From NCBI RefSeq assembly GCF_900129225.1, contig NZ_FQUG01000006.1, forward strand, positions 18,769-82,768: 64,000 nt of DNA, given 5' to 3'. The notes beneath the pieces were generated by a model, which searched no databases, had not been told where the DNA came from, and saw only the letters and a list, made by a program, of their open reading frames with translations. Positions within the stretch are counted from its first letter, which is position 1. Each line of letters begins with the position of its first letter. Positions 24,609 to 32,877 of this stretch are shown here, piece by piece. This stretch comes from Schwartzia succinivorans DSM 10502 (GTDB lineage: Bacteria > Bacillota > Negativicutes > Selenomonadales > Selenomonadaceae). The translations under genes and the position numbers were made by a program.

Positions 24609-25859
24609 TTACAGAGATAACTCTTCCATACTATCAAAAAGCATATTCGTGTAACGCTTATTAATACGCCATGCATTACCATGGTTTTTCCCAGAATATT
24701 TTCCTTCCGGAGTAGTATATCCACGCCAATCGTAACTAATAATTCCTCTCTCAATTAGATTAATAAAAGTTGTAAAGTTAGGAGAACGTGAGAAATAAAT
24801 TTTATTGTATTTAAAGAGCGCTTTTACTCCTTCAGCTCCTTCACGTTCTACTACTGAATTAATCCAAAGTGTTGAAGGATGCTTCTTAACCAATTCATCG
24901 CGCAAGGAACCGAAATCCCAGAAAGCAGTTACCACACTTTCGTTTTCCTCAATATGTATCAGTTCCACACGATGAGTATCATAGTTAACATTAAGATAGA
25001 AATTCTGATTATTGCGCGGTGAAGGTTGTGCTGCAATAGTGATGTATAGAGATTTCATTTCAGGATGTGCATCAGAAAAATAGCCATATTTTCTAGTGAA
25101 TGCTGATACACGATTTCTATCAATATGCTCTATTTCAGCTATAGGCGTACCATCAAAGCAAGGGCGTAATGAAAATAAAGTGTCCAGAGTATTTGATCTC
25201 TTCGTTTTAAACTCAATAAGACCTCTATAATCCGCCCCTGTAAAATTGTTAGTTTGAATTCCAACAAGGAATTCAAATGTATCGCCGACATCTTTATCGG
25301 CAATTTTACCTTCTCCTTTGTTATTCTCATATGGCCCATTATTAACAATACTACTTAGGATTGGTCGCAATTCATTCAATGCATTTGTTATTTCATCACC
25401 ACTTAAAATACTTCTCAGAAAATCATCCGATGGAACATTGTGAGTGGTATTAATCATATAAACATGATTATTATCTTTGTCATCACTAACAATAAAAATA
25501 TATAGTAAATCATCTATCTCAATTTCGTGGTTTCTTACTTTTTCAGCTATCTTTTCGATAGAAAAGCGACGATCCCCTCTATTATTGGTTACCCGATACA
25601 TATTAATAGTAAAGTCCGAAGTTTTGTCAAACTGAATAAATGTTGCTTTAATCGAAACCTTATTGACAGCACCATTATTCAAACTGGAATAATCAACAAT
25701 ATTGGCATCTTCAAAAATTCTCCTAAAATTATCATTTGCGTCAATATTATTTTTTGCAACCATGGTAGGCGTCACACGAATAATTGTATAGTCAGCATTC
25801 GTGAACTGATGAATTCTTGCAATAACGGATGCCTCTGAAAATGTTGGTGTAAAAATCAT
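24609..25859 (-). CDS. Type II restriction endonuclease, MvaI/BcnI family
   Basis: A 416-residue protein. The region GDTFEFLVGIQTNNFTGADY followed by RGLIEFKTKR gives the E...D-x(n)-E-x-K catalytic pattern of the MvaI/BcnI nucleases. The C-terminal DWRGYTTPEGKYSGKNHGNA matches the family's conserved histidine-containing end. MvaI and BcnI cut CCWGG and CCSGG as monomers, so a CC(N)GG-type site is a reasonable guess. The N-terminal 190 residues are an extra domain of unknown role. It pairs with the convergent methyltransferase, and the 241-residue gene upstream may be cotranscribed. Confidence 0.8.
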   Translation of the reverse strand: MIFTPTFSEASVIARIHQFTNADYTIIRVTPTMVAKNNIDANDNFRRIFEDANIVDYSSLNNGAVNKVSIKATFIQFDKTSDFTINMYRVTNNRGDRRFSIEKIAEKVRNHEIEIDDLLYIFIVSDDKDNNHVYMINTTHNVPSDDFLRSILSGDEITNALNELRPILSSIVNNGPYENNKGEGKIADKDVGDTFEFLVGIQTNNFTGADYRGLIEFKTKRSNTLDTLFSLRPCFDGTPIAEIEHIDRNRVSAFTRKYGYFSDAHPEMKSLYITIAAQPSPRNNQNFYLNVNYDTHRVELIHIEENESVVTAFWDFGSLRDELVKKHPSTLWINSVVEREGAEGVKALFKYNKIYFSRSPNFTTFINLIERGIISYDWRGYTTPEGKYSGKNHGNAWRINKRYTNMLFDSMEELSL

Positions 25860-25883
25860 TTTGCCTCCTTGTTTTTAAAAAAA

Positions 25884-26579
25884 TTATTCAGCCGGTTGTA
25901 AAAGGTACGTATCTATATACTCATCTTTAACAACCATTTTTCCTTCATCATAAGAAAATCTTAAATAATTATTATTGACAAAAAGCATCGCCAAGTCAGA
26001 CCATGAATAACCACAGCATAAGGCGATACATCCCAAGGTACTAACATTACAGTCATGGCACAAACCATAACGCAGAATCTTGTTTGTATTACTTCGGCTT
26101 ATAAAGTCATCGTTTCCAACGTCAGTCCATTCTTTTGGGAATGCCTTTGGGTTATAAATCTTATTAATTTTAAGGTTCTGTTTCTCAAGAGTTTTGTTGA
26201 TATTACCAATAAAATTTCTAATAAAAAAATCTAATCGGAAATCTGCTTTGTAGGAACGCATCTTAAGTTGCCGATTGTAATTTTCATAATCATCTTTTTT
26301 GTAATCACTCCCAAAGATGAATGAAAATATTTCCTCGGCTTCGTTTGAAAATAATACTGGAAAATTAATATTTAACCTTATAGAAAAGTTAAGTACTGTC
26401 GAGAGTAGAATATCATTTTTACTTTGCAATTTAGAATATTTATCTCGAGCATAACCTAGAAAATTTGCCGCCTGAGTATCATTGCATGGTTTAAAAGAAT
26501 CATAAGAAAAATTTCCGTATTTGTTATCAAAAAAGCGCCTTAAATTTGTTGAAATAATAGGACTAATTTTTTTTGACAT
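25884..26579 (-). CDS. Unrecognised protein of the restriction-modification locus
   Basis: A 231-residue protein, or 241 if translation starts at 26609. It has a basic, Asn/Tyr/Lys-rich composition, four cysteines in a short stretch (LCHDCNVSTLGCIALCCGYS, about residues 175-195) that could hold zinc, and no membrane segment. It lies 24 bases upstream of the restriction gene on the same strand, so it may be a controller or a specificity/accessory factor. No helix-turn-helix of the usual C-protein type is visible. The AT-rich base use matches the restriction pair. Confidence 0.5.
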   Translation of the reverse strand: MSKKISPIISTNLRRFFDNKYGNFSYDSFKPCNDTQAANFLGYARDKYSKLQSKNDILLSTVLNFSIRLNINFPVLFSNEAEEIFSFIFGSDYKKDDYENYNRQLKMRSYKADFRLDFFIRNFIGNINKTLEKQNLKINKIYNPKAFPKEWTDVGNDDFISRSNTNKILRYGLCHDCNVSTLGCIALCCGYSWSDLAMLFVNNNYLRFSYDEGKMVVKDEYIDTYLLQPAE

Positions 26580-26736
26580 ATCTTTAGCACATCCTCGCTT
26601 TGGTTCCATATTACTATATAAAATTGTAAAAAATGTCTATTTCAAGCTATAAATATTAAGGTTGCCATTATTAAAATACAATTATTTAGATATAAAATAT
26701 AAATCAATATATACGCTATTATTTGTCTATCATAAA

Positions 26737-26766
26737 AAAATACCCGAGGTTTCCCCCGGGTATTTC
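26737..26766. terminator. Hairpin terminator
   Basis: AAATACCCG and CGGGTATTT form a stem with A and T runs on both sides, separating the restriction locus from the degraded region to its right. Confidence 0.75.
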
Positions 26767-26833
26767 TCTAGATCAGTATGTCTCCTGCCGCCGTATTAAC
26801 ACTAAACTTTTTCAGCGATTCATCAAAACATTG

Positions 26834-27100
26834 TCATTCATTCAGTAAAAAATCACGGATATTCATGTGTATTATACCGTCACGGCTCATATCAAATTCG
26901 TCCATTGAAAGAACATATTTGGGATAGTTGTCGCGGATATTTTTATACACACCGAATTCTCTTTCAATCGTTTCAGGTGTGCCAGAAGGTAGCAGACCTG
27001 TACGTATATTACATCTGCCCGTCGCTGTGCTATGAAGTCAATTCCTTTTTCCTTTATTATAAAATCACCTTTTTGAAAGCTATAACCTATAAAAATATGC
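26834..27100 (-). pseudogene. C-terminal remnant of a DUF4143-type AAA ATPase
   Basis: One frame reads GIDFIAQRRADVIYVQVCYL, the nuclease-like C-terminal core (EIDFIa...iYvQV.YLLA) of AAA ATPases with DUF4143. After a frameshift at about 26988 another frame continues ETIEREFGVYKNIRDNYPKY, then VLSMDEFDMSRDGI, then NIRDFLLNE and a stop at 26834. Order and spacing match the family, so this is a decayed gene missing its ATPase part. A TAA closes the frame on the upstream side near 27100. Confidence 0.75.
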
Positions 27101-27199
27101 TTAATTTAGTTTTTATCAGTTATAACTTATAAAATCAAATGTACTGCAAAAAATAAGAGGCTGCTTTTTTCACAGCCCCTTCATAATCTCAAAGCATTG

Positions 27200-27345
27200 T
27201 CATGTATTTGGAAAATTCTTTAATGCCTTTGATACGTCATCTTTCTCTCCTTTGGTGCTCAGGAACATTTTTGTTGTCCCATCGTTAAGTTTAACACCGT
27301 TATCCTCTTCACACAAATTTCTAAAAAAGCGCAGAGTACGCATTC
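27200..27345 (-). pseudogene. Fragment of an Rpn/PD-(D/E)XK transposase-like gene
   Basis: The frame reads RFFRNLCEEDNGVKLNDGTT, then KMFLSTKGEKDDVSKALKNF, then a stop. This matches the middle of Rpn-family nucleases ('f.n.C.ed....L.dGt.kiflntkg...dvs..lk.fl'). Both the nuclease part and the tail are missing, and the upstream side runs into the palindromic repeat at 27355-27475. It is a remnant. Confidence 0.65.
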
Positions 27346-27354
27346 TCCCCCCGT

Positions 27355-27475
27355 CAGCCTTCGGCTTTAAGCCAACATGCCACCGGCATGTTGACACTAC
27401 TCCCGGAGGGGGACTTATTAGCCTCCCTCTAAGAGGGAGGTGGCACGTAGTGCCGGAGGGAGTCTGAGCTTTTCG
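27355..27475. repeat. Palindromic intergenic repeat
   Basis: Three hairpins in a row: CAACATGCC/GGCATGTTG (27373-27393), CCTCCCTCT/AGAGGGAGG (27422-27440) and GGCAC/GTGCC (27442-27454), with flanking TCCCGGAGGG and CCGGAGGGAG. Elements of this make-up are scattered in intergenic DNA of many Firmicutes. The GC-rich DNA to its right (27480-27690) holds GGGCAAAGCCCCGTC and similar stretches but no gene. Confidence 0.65.
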
Positions 27476-27772
27476 TTTTCTAGCCGATACAGTTCGACGC
27501 GGTCGGATATAATTTGAAATCTGTCTCAGCATTTTCCGCGCGGCTGAAAAACAAATAGCCCGCAGGGCGTTGGCAGGGTCAAGGGGCGGCTGCGAGCCCC
27601 CGTAGGGAAGTTTGAAGGGGCAAAGCCCCGTCAATACTGAATAAATGCTATGAAGATGTTGTGAAATGGTAAACAAAAAACTAGACACGCAGGGGGTAAA
27701 AATTGGACAAGGCAAAATACAACGTTGGCTGAAAAAACACGGCATTTTCAGCCGTGGTTTTCGTCATTTTAA

Positions 27773-27979
27773 TTAATCGTAAATTTCACCATCAAATACA
27801 TAGCCGCATTTACACCTAACAGAAATGTTTTTGAGGATACCATTGTCGTAAAAAATATCGACCTTTATCTTTTGATGACATTTAGGACACATTGTGGAGA
27901 CTGTGCCTTTTTCCATTTTCTCCATCTTGGCCTTTCTTGCTAATTGTTTTGATTCTTCTGTAGGTACTTTCATCGCCAT
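27773..27979 (-). CDS. Small zinc-ribbon protein
   Basis: A 68-residue protein: a basic helical N-terminus (ESKQLARKAKMEKMEKG), then STMCPKCHQKIKV and a second knuckle, RCKCGYVFDG, forming a four-cysteine zinc ribbon. It lies 50 bases downstream of the 28031 gene on the same strand and probably belongs to the same operon. Zinc-ribbon proteins of this size often bind nucleic acid or act as adaptors; the role here is unknown. Confidence 0.6.
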   Translation of the reverse strand: MAMKVPTEESKQLARKAKMEKMEKGTVSTMCPKCHQKIKVDIFYDNGILKNISVRCKCGYVFDGEIYD

Positions 27980-28030
27980 CACCTGAACTCTCCTGAAGTA
28001 ACTTTTCTTAAATCATCATTTTCAAATCCT

Positions 28031-28471
28031 TTACAGCAATAATCCCAAAAATATCGGATGGGAAAAGCATATATCGTACCGGTTCAGCATTTCATCAACT
28101 GAAATATCCCTGTCCGCATTTCTGTAGAAATCCCGAACAGCGGATGTATTGCTGCCTTTGAATTTAATCGCTAAAATTCCGTGTTGCTCAAGGAACTGAA
28201 TGGCCTGCTTCACTGTTTTTTGCGAATAAGCTCGCAAATCCCTGGATTCGGTAGTTCCTTTTTCTATTACAGTTTGTTTTCCAACCGCATTGAAGCTTCC
28301 TGCCAATCTGCAGACATCCATCAGAACAGCAACATTATCCTCGATCAGGTACGTTTCGTTCAGGAAGATAATATTTGATGTGTTCTTATTGGAAACGATA
28401 GACGATTTCAGGCATTCACCGAGGTATTCCTCAAGGCTCCCTTCACGTTTAATTCCATGCCAATTATCCAT
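28031..28471 (-). CDS. Partner protein of the adjacent ATPase (unknown function)
   Basis: A 146-residue soluble protein starting MDNWHGIKREGSLEEYLGEC. It contains IIFLNETYLIEDNVAVLMDV and a helical segment, TVKQAIQFLEQHGILAIKFK, that could be a winged helix. Its start overlaps the end of the ATPase gene by eight bases (ATGGATAA), so the two are coupled. It could also be the former C-terminal part of a longer ATPase, split by a frameshift. No family is recognised. Confidence 0.5.
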   Translation of the reverse strand: MDNWHGIKREGSLEEYLGECLKSSIVSNKNTSNIIFLNETYLIEDNVAVLMDVCRLAGSFNAVGKQTVIEKGTTESRDLRAYSQKTVKQAIQFLEQHGILAIKFKGSNTSAVRDFYRNADRDISVDEMLNRYDICFSHPIFLGLLL

Positions 28472-29564
28472 CCGCGTTCTGCTTGTTTACCTTCATTAGC
28501 GATTCTAGATAAAGAATATCGTCCAGCATTTTCTTTTTACTTTTGTGTTTAAGCTGCTTTTCGACTGCTGCTTTTTCATCATGTGGAATTTCCTTCCACG
28601 CTTTTGTTTTGCGCAAGGAATTAAAAATCCACTTTAGTTGAGCATATCTCATTCCAGGCTGCAAAAAAATCATTTCACCCTCATCCGCCGCTGGATAAAT
28701 GACGTCCATCTCAATCAGGAGTTTTTGCAATTCTTCAGCTATCCTGTCGTTTTTCCTGTTTGACCACATACAATCACTGGCATTAAATACGTCACGGAAG
28801 TCAAATTTCCCGTCAATGATTTCTTCAGCAAATTTACGGTTGTACGATTCAATGAATTTGTTAACGTATGTTTCCGCCTGATCGTTACACAGCAATTCAC
28901 CCAGAGCAAATGACAGCTCTCGCTGTTTGTACAGCTGCATCAAACCATGCAACATATTATCTGTTATGGCTGCATTGATATATTCAGTACATTTTTCAAA
29001 GCTCTCAAAAACTTCTCCGTCTGTTAACGTTCCTCCGGATTCGATATAATCATCTATCGTTCCATTCAAAATCCGCTGATACTCTCCAAAAGGAATGTAT
29101 GTTGTGTGAAACAGCTCTATTTTGTCATGCAGTCCGTGCCCCTGCGCAAGTCTTAATTCCAGCGAATTTGCTCCGGCTATTACTATCTTCTTTCCTTTGT
29201 TTGCGTAGACATCCGCAAGAACATTACAGCCTTCAAAAAAGTCGTCCATTCTCGTGATTTCATCGATATAGAAAAACTTTATACATTTGTTCTTATCCAA
29301 AACATCGTATAAGTCATCAATTGAATCCTTTTTGCTGCACACTATCAACGCAGTATAGTCATAGTCCTGATTGCAGCGAATCAATTGTTCCATCAAAGCA
29401 GATTTGCCGGTTCGCCTAAGCCCATATAATGCGGCGATATGATATGCAGTTTTATCGTGGATGTGTTTATTAATGTCATCATATATGTCTCTTTTTTCGC
29501 TGAATTGTTTAGATTTAGAGTCATCCAAATAACTTTTTAACTCATGTCCACTAAAAAATATCAT
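28464..29564 (-). CDS. AAA-type ATPase, group 1
   Basis: A 366-residue ATPase. Walker A is GLRRTGKSAL (about residue 48) and Walker B is KFFYIDEITR (about residue 97), followed by the sensor-like IVIAGANSLE. This layout is that of the prokaryotic MoxR-unrelated 'ATP-binding protein, AAA_14/DUF4143-like' STAND relatives that often carry nuclease-type C-termini. Here the C-terminal part is a helical/winged-helix region (NDRIAEELQKLLIEMDVIYP) with no nuclease motif. It overlaps the 28031 gene. Role unknown; relatives are frequent in mobile islands. Confidence 0.75.
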   Translation of the reverse strand: MIFFSGHELKSYLDDSKSKQFSEKRDIYDDINKHIHDKTAYHIAALYGLRRTGKSALMEQLIRCNQDYDYTALIVCSKKDSIDDLYDVLDKNKCIKFFYIDEITRMDDFFEGCNVLADVYANKGKKIVIAGANSLELRLAQGHGLHDKIELFHTTYIPFGEYQRILNGTIDDYIESGGTLTDGEVFESFEKCTEYINAAITDNMLHGLMQLYKQRELSFALGELLCNDQAETYVNKFIESYNRKFAEEIIDGKFDFRDVFNASDCMWSNRKNDRIAEELQKLLIEMDVIYPAADEGEMIFLQPGMRYAQLKWIFNSLRKTKAWKEIPHDEKAAVEKQLKHKSKKKMLDDILYLESLMKVNKQNADG

Positions 29565-29660
29565 GATATCATCTCGGATCTTTCAAAGAAACTTGATATA
29601 ACCATAACGTGATTTAAATCAAAAGTTCATGCGTCTGCAGATAGTTCTTTCTCATTCATA

Positions 29661-29951
29661 TTAAGTTCTACTGCAGGCAGCCAAAAAGTCGGATACTTCG
29701 TTTTCAATATCCTTATATTTTTCTACATCTTTTTTATCAATATATGAAAGACCATATTCTCCATAAAAATCTATGAGATTAAATTTATTAACCCCTAGAA
29801 GTTCAGCCGCATAACCATGAGACATTAAACCGGCATCAATATAGGCATATAAAAGAAATGCTGCACGTTTAAACTCCGTGACATCATCAAGAGATTGTTT
29901 TTTTAGATAGTCTGCCATTTTATCCGGTAATTCTAATACAGCCTTTTTCAT
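29661..29951 (-). CDS. UPF0175 family small protein (antitoxin-like)
   Basis: A 96-residue protein starting MKKAVLELPDKMADYLKK with RAAFLLYAYIDAGLMSHGYA, then ELLGVNKFNLIDFYGEYGLS. The helix-turn-helix-like 'a.ellg....fi.ll.eyGls.id' pattern is that of UPF0175, proteins often found as antitoxin-like partners or upstream of PIN-type genes. Here no toxin of that type adjoins it; the next downstream gene is the ATPase at 28464. The ATG at 29951 is chosen, with an alternative four codons upstream. Confidence 0.7.
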   Translation of the reverse strand: MKKAVLELPDKMADYLKKQSLDDVTEFKRAAFLLYAYIDAGLMSHGYAAELLGVNKFNLIDFYGEYGLSYIDKKDVEKYKDIENEVSDFLAACSRT

Positions 29952-30036
29952 AATGCTCACCATCCTTTTTCAATAACTCTTATTACACAGATTGACAAAC
30001 AAGCTATCAAAGAAACGACAGCTCATTTATTTTGAG

Positions 30037-30138
30037 TCGTCCACTAAAGCAGGACCTCTCTTATTCTGAATCGTCCACTAAAGCAGGACCTCTCTTATCA
30101 TTTGTCGTCCACTGAAGCAGAACCTCTCTTATTTTTAG
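30037..30138. repeat. Three 34-bp tandem repeats
   Basis: Units start at 30037, 30071 and 30105; each begins TCGTCCACT(A/G)AAGCAG and ends with CCTCTCTTAT plus a variable tail. A weak fourth start (TCATCC) follows at 30139. They are contiguous, with no unique spacers. They lie between the UPF0175 gene and the end of the second ATPase gene. Confidence 0.75.
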
Positions 30139-30160
30139 TCATCCTTAGATCATTTTTACC

Positions 30161-31531
30161 TTAAAGTTTCTCAACATAGTTTTCAAAATCCATATCCCAA
30201 TTATTAGTACAAATAACGGTACAGTCTTTTTGCTCTATACACTTGTCTTGCCCTTGATAGATGACGTATCTGCCCGCCAATTCTCTGTCACCAAGCAAAT
30301 TCCGCAAACTGTCTTGCAGGATAAAAGCAGTATCTTCCAACTTCATATCGTCATTGTCGTTAATTGTACACTCAAATAGATACGCTTTTCTTTTATCGCA
30401 CAGTATAAAAACTATTTCATTATCGTTCTTTTTTGTTTCTGCATAATACATTTTGAGTGGGCTGTTAATGTCATATACATATTGCATGTACTCGTGACAA
30501 ACAACCGAAGCTTCAAATAAGTTACTAATATATGTTTTGGGGATTTCGTCAAGTTCATAAATACACTTAACTAATTGGGCGGATATAGTTTGGTTTGTTA
30601 TATAAGCTCGTGATTTATTCTTTAATTCAATGTCGGCAAACATAATGACAACGCCAATCTCTTTAAGCTTATTGCGTATTTCTTTCAATACGTTAGGTTT
30701 AATCTCTATATCACTACGAATTCCAAAATTCTCAAGATAGTCTTCATAAGCTATTCGACTATTTTTCCCATTATTAAAGATAGGAACCGTAGTAGCTTTT
30801 TTTGTGTAACTTTTGCAAATACATTCATAAAATATTCTATAAACCGCTGCTTCTATCAATTCTTTTCCATATTGAGGATAATAAGCACCAAGATTTTCCA
30901 CGATAGCTGTTTTGACATAACCTTTCATAGAACTGTATGTCTCACATGCATGATTTTCAAAAATTCCTCCACAAGTAAGAAATTCATTCATTGAACGCGC
31001 ATTACGTTCAAGATCAAATAATCGACAGTATTCGTTATACGAAAAGTATGTTGTGTTAAGCTGAACAGCTCTATGGATAAAATCCGTATTAAGCAAATCG
31101 TGGATTTTCGCACTATCGGTTCCACTAATAATTACTTTAACACCTTCTGCTGCTTTCCCGGCAAGATATCGCGCAAGAGATTCGTTCTCTCTATTATCTT
31201 CTTTTAACCAACTGTATTCATCTATAAAAATCAGGTCATACTCTTTTCCTTTTATTCTTTTTAGTACATAATTTTCAGTTAAGCCTTCTTCTCTACTAGT
31301 AGGAGATACAAAAAATATTCTGTCCGACGGAAAATCTGTGACCGCTTGATACACTCCGAATGTTTTTCCTGTGCTTCTCAATCCGACTATCAACATTCCT
31401 CGATTCGTATTTTTACGTAAAAGATAATCATTTTTCAATTTCATTGAAAAATCACGACTATGCTTTATATTACGTTTGTTAATTTCACGTTTCGCAAAAA
31501 CTTTAAAATCTTGCCCTTCTTTTAAAAGCAT
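30161..31531 (-). CDS. AAA-type ATPase with nuclease-like C-terminus, group 2
   Basis: A 456-residue protein. Walker A is GLRSTGKTFG (about residue 50), Walker B LIFIDEYSW (about residue 98) and sensor region VKVIISGTDSAKI. The middle is helical, with a winged-helix-like NVLKEIRNKLKEIGVVIMFA. The C-terminal 90 residues (EIVFILCDKRKAYLFECTIN) resemble the restriction-fold domain found at the end of DUF4143-type ATPases, though the catalytic set is not complete by eye. It starts one base after the 31533 gene ends, so they form a two-gene unit. Likely a mobile-island or defence-type ATPase. Confidence 0.72.
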   Translation of the reverse strand: MLLKEGQDFKVFAKREINKRNIKHSRDFSMKLKNDYLLRKNTNRGMLIVGLRSTGKTFGVYQAVTDFPSDRIFFVSPTSREEGLTENYVLKRIKGKEYDLIFIDEYSWLKEDNRENESLARYLAGKAAEGVKVIISGTDSAKIHDLLNTDFIHRAVQLNTTYFSYNEYCRLFDLERNARSMNEFLTCGGIFENHACETYSSMKGYVKTAIVENLGAYYPQYGKELIEAAVYRIFYECICKSYTKKATTVPIFNNGKNSRIAYEDYLENFGIRSDIEIKPNVLKEIRNKLKEIGVVIMFADIELKNKSRAYITNQTISAQLVKCIYELDEIPKTYISNLFEASVVCHEYMQYVYDINSPLKMYYAETKKNDNEIVFILCDKRKAYLFECTINDNDDMKLEDTAFILQDSLRNLLGDRELAGRYVIYQGQDKCIEQKDCTVICTNNWDMDFENYVEKL

Positions 31532-31532
31532 C

Positions 31533-31925
31533 TCAACGCAACCCTTTCTTTGTACCCAAAAGATTGACTTTTATCCGTTCAATAAGATATTCTTCGTCCT
31601 CGGATTCGGCAACTGGAATAAACAGCATAAGCCTGTTTAAATCAATTCCGGCCAATTGACTGCTTTTTAAATTAAGTTCAAGGACAAGCTGCCGAAGAAC
31701 ATATCCAATCCAATGTGCCGCAAATGGAGGAATTTCTACTTCATTTGAGTTTATCCCGAATTTTGGCTTGATTTCTCTTAATAAGTTATCCATACAGTCT
31801 TCTGCATCAGCACAATGATAAACCGAATAACCGGAATCCATTTCTTTATTAGCGAAATGAGAGTTCAGGTATTGTCTAGTAAAGTCATATATGTTATATT
31901 TCCGCTTTCCAGCCAGCTCAAACAA
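31533..31925 (-). CDS. Small partner protein of ATPase group 2
   Basis: A 130-residue soluble, mostly helical protein: MFELAGKRKYNIYDFTRQYL at the start, then ADAEDCMDNLLREI and AHWIGYVLRQLVLELN. Its stop is one base from the ATPase start. Similar 'f..hw.gy.lr.w' helices occur in uncharacterised proteins encoded beside antitoxin-like genes. Function unknown. It would be made in fixed ratio with the ATPase. Confidence 0.55.
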   Translation of the reverse strand: MFELAGKRKYNIYDFTRQYLNSHFANKEMDSGYSVYHCADAEDCMDNLLREIKPKFGINSNEVEIPPFAAHWIGYVLRQLVLELNLKSSQLAGIDLNRLMLFIPVAESEDEEYLIERIKVNLLGTKKGLR

Positions 31926-32079
31926 CTCAGCTTGAGTATCACAGATTTGCTCTTGTATAAGATTTATAATTTAAACTTCCCCCTCCAACTTCACTGCTCG
32001 CTTCCAAACATTAATACCGCTAAAACTCTCATCGATCCGGATAGAATCCATATCTATGAAATAGCGTAATCGCCTCTTA

Positions 32080-32508
32080 TCACATATCCGGAATCCTACG
32101 AATACTGTAGCCACGACACTTTTTAGCCTCACGCATTTCAGTGAGCTTTCCGAACCACTTTTTTGCTTCCTTTATGTCCTTATCAAACAATCTATTCAAA
32201 AGCCCTGTCCCCGTTCCGTACATTTCCTCATAGATTGGAGTCAGCATATCAAGCATTGTCCGTTTAATTGCAGCTTCATCTTTTCCTTCGTCTTTGAGTT
32301 GTAAATAAAGCTCATAAGCATAGTTCTCTCTCGACCTGACAATAAATCGGCTAAGCGCATCATTTGAAGAATCATTTCCGAACTCCACTTCTTCAAACCG
32401 TTTTGCTGTTGTTTTGTTAAGGCATAAAACTAAGTATTTCACTACCATGTCCTCTGCTGTAGAAAGGAACAGGCAGACCTTTCTGGCTGTTACACCTTCT
32501 TTGTACAT
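32080..32508 (-). CDS. Unrecognised helical protein
   Basis: A 142-residue, charged, predicted all-helical protein (MYKEGVTARKVCLFLSTAED at the start; many Lys/Glu/Arg). No motif is recognised. The start at 32508 has a weak ribosome site (AAAGGTG). After its stop, another frame stays open for about 40 codons towards 31970, so a frameshifted longer form is possible. It lies between the ATPase pair and the nucleotidyltransferase cluster. Confidence 0.45.
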   Translation of the reverse strand: MYKEGVTARKVCLFLSTAEDMVVKYLVLCLNKTTAKRFEEVEFGNDSSNDALSRFIVRSRENYAYELYLQLKDEGKDEAAIKRTMLDMLTPIYEEMYGTGTGLLNRLFDKDIKEAKKWFGKLTEMREAKKCRGYSIRRIPDM

Positions 32509-32540
32509 GGAAAATCACACCTTTCGTTTAACACTTCAAA

Positions 32541-32810
32541 CTAAGATTCAGAATCTTCTCTCGAACACTCCAAAATCATGTCCTGCAATGAGTGCATATG
32601 CCCTTCTTGGTTAGCTGCTTCATCAGCGGTAAAACCTACAATCTTTGTCATTTTGCCGTTTGGCAAAAGACATTCCATACGGTCAAAATCGTTGCGTTCA
32701 TCATTCCACCGCTTAAATTTGACTAAAACATATTCCTTTCCATCTTTCTTTTGAATATCGGAGTATACAACCTTTGTTCCATCAGGAAGCACTAAAAAAG
32801 GAAAAAACAT
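32541..32810 (-). CDS. Small 89-residue protein
   Basis: The product starts MFFPFLVLPDGTKVVYSDIQ at the ATG at 32810, behind GAGGAGATG; a longer frame starts at 32837. It consists of short beta-strand-like segments (KEYVLVKFKRW, MECLLPNGKM) and an acidic tail. It lies just downstream of the RlaP-type gene on the same strand and may be the last gene of that cluster. Function unknown. Confidence 0.55.
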   Translation of the reverse strand: MFFPFLVLPDGTKVVYSDIQKKDGKEYVLVKFKRWNDERNDFDRMECLLPNGKMTKIVGFTADEAANQEGHMHSLQDMILECSREDSES

Positions 32811-32877
32811 TCCATCATCTCCTCTATATATTTTCAAAATACCATTACAATTACCATATCTTTCGCATCTTTTTCGT

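Noticed and set aside
27200..27745. A 181-codon minus-strand frame across the palindromic repeat
   Set aside because: Only its last 47 codons resemble a protein (Rpn fragment); the rest translates repeat DNA and has no ribosome site.
30037..30138. 34-bp repeats as a CRISPR array
   Set aside because: The units are contiguous with no spacer sequences between them.
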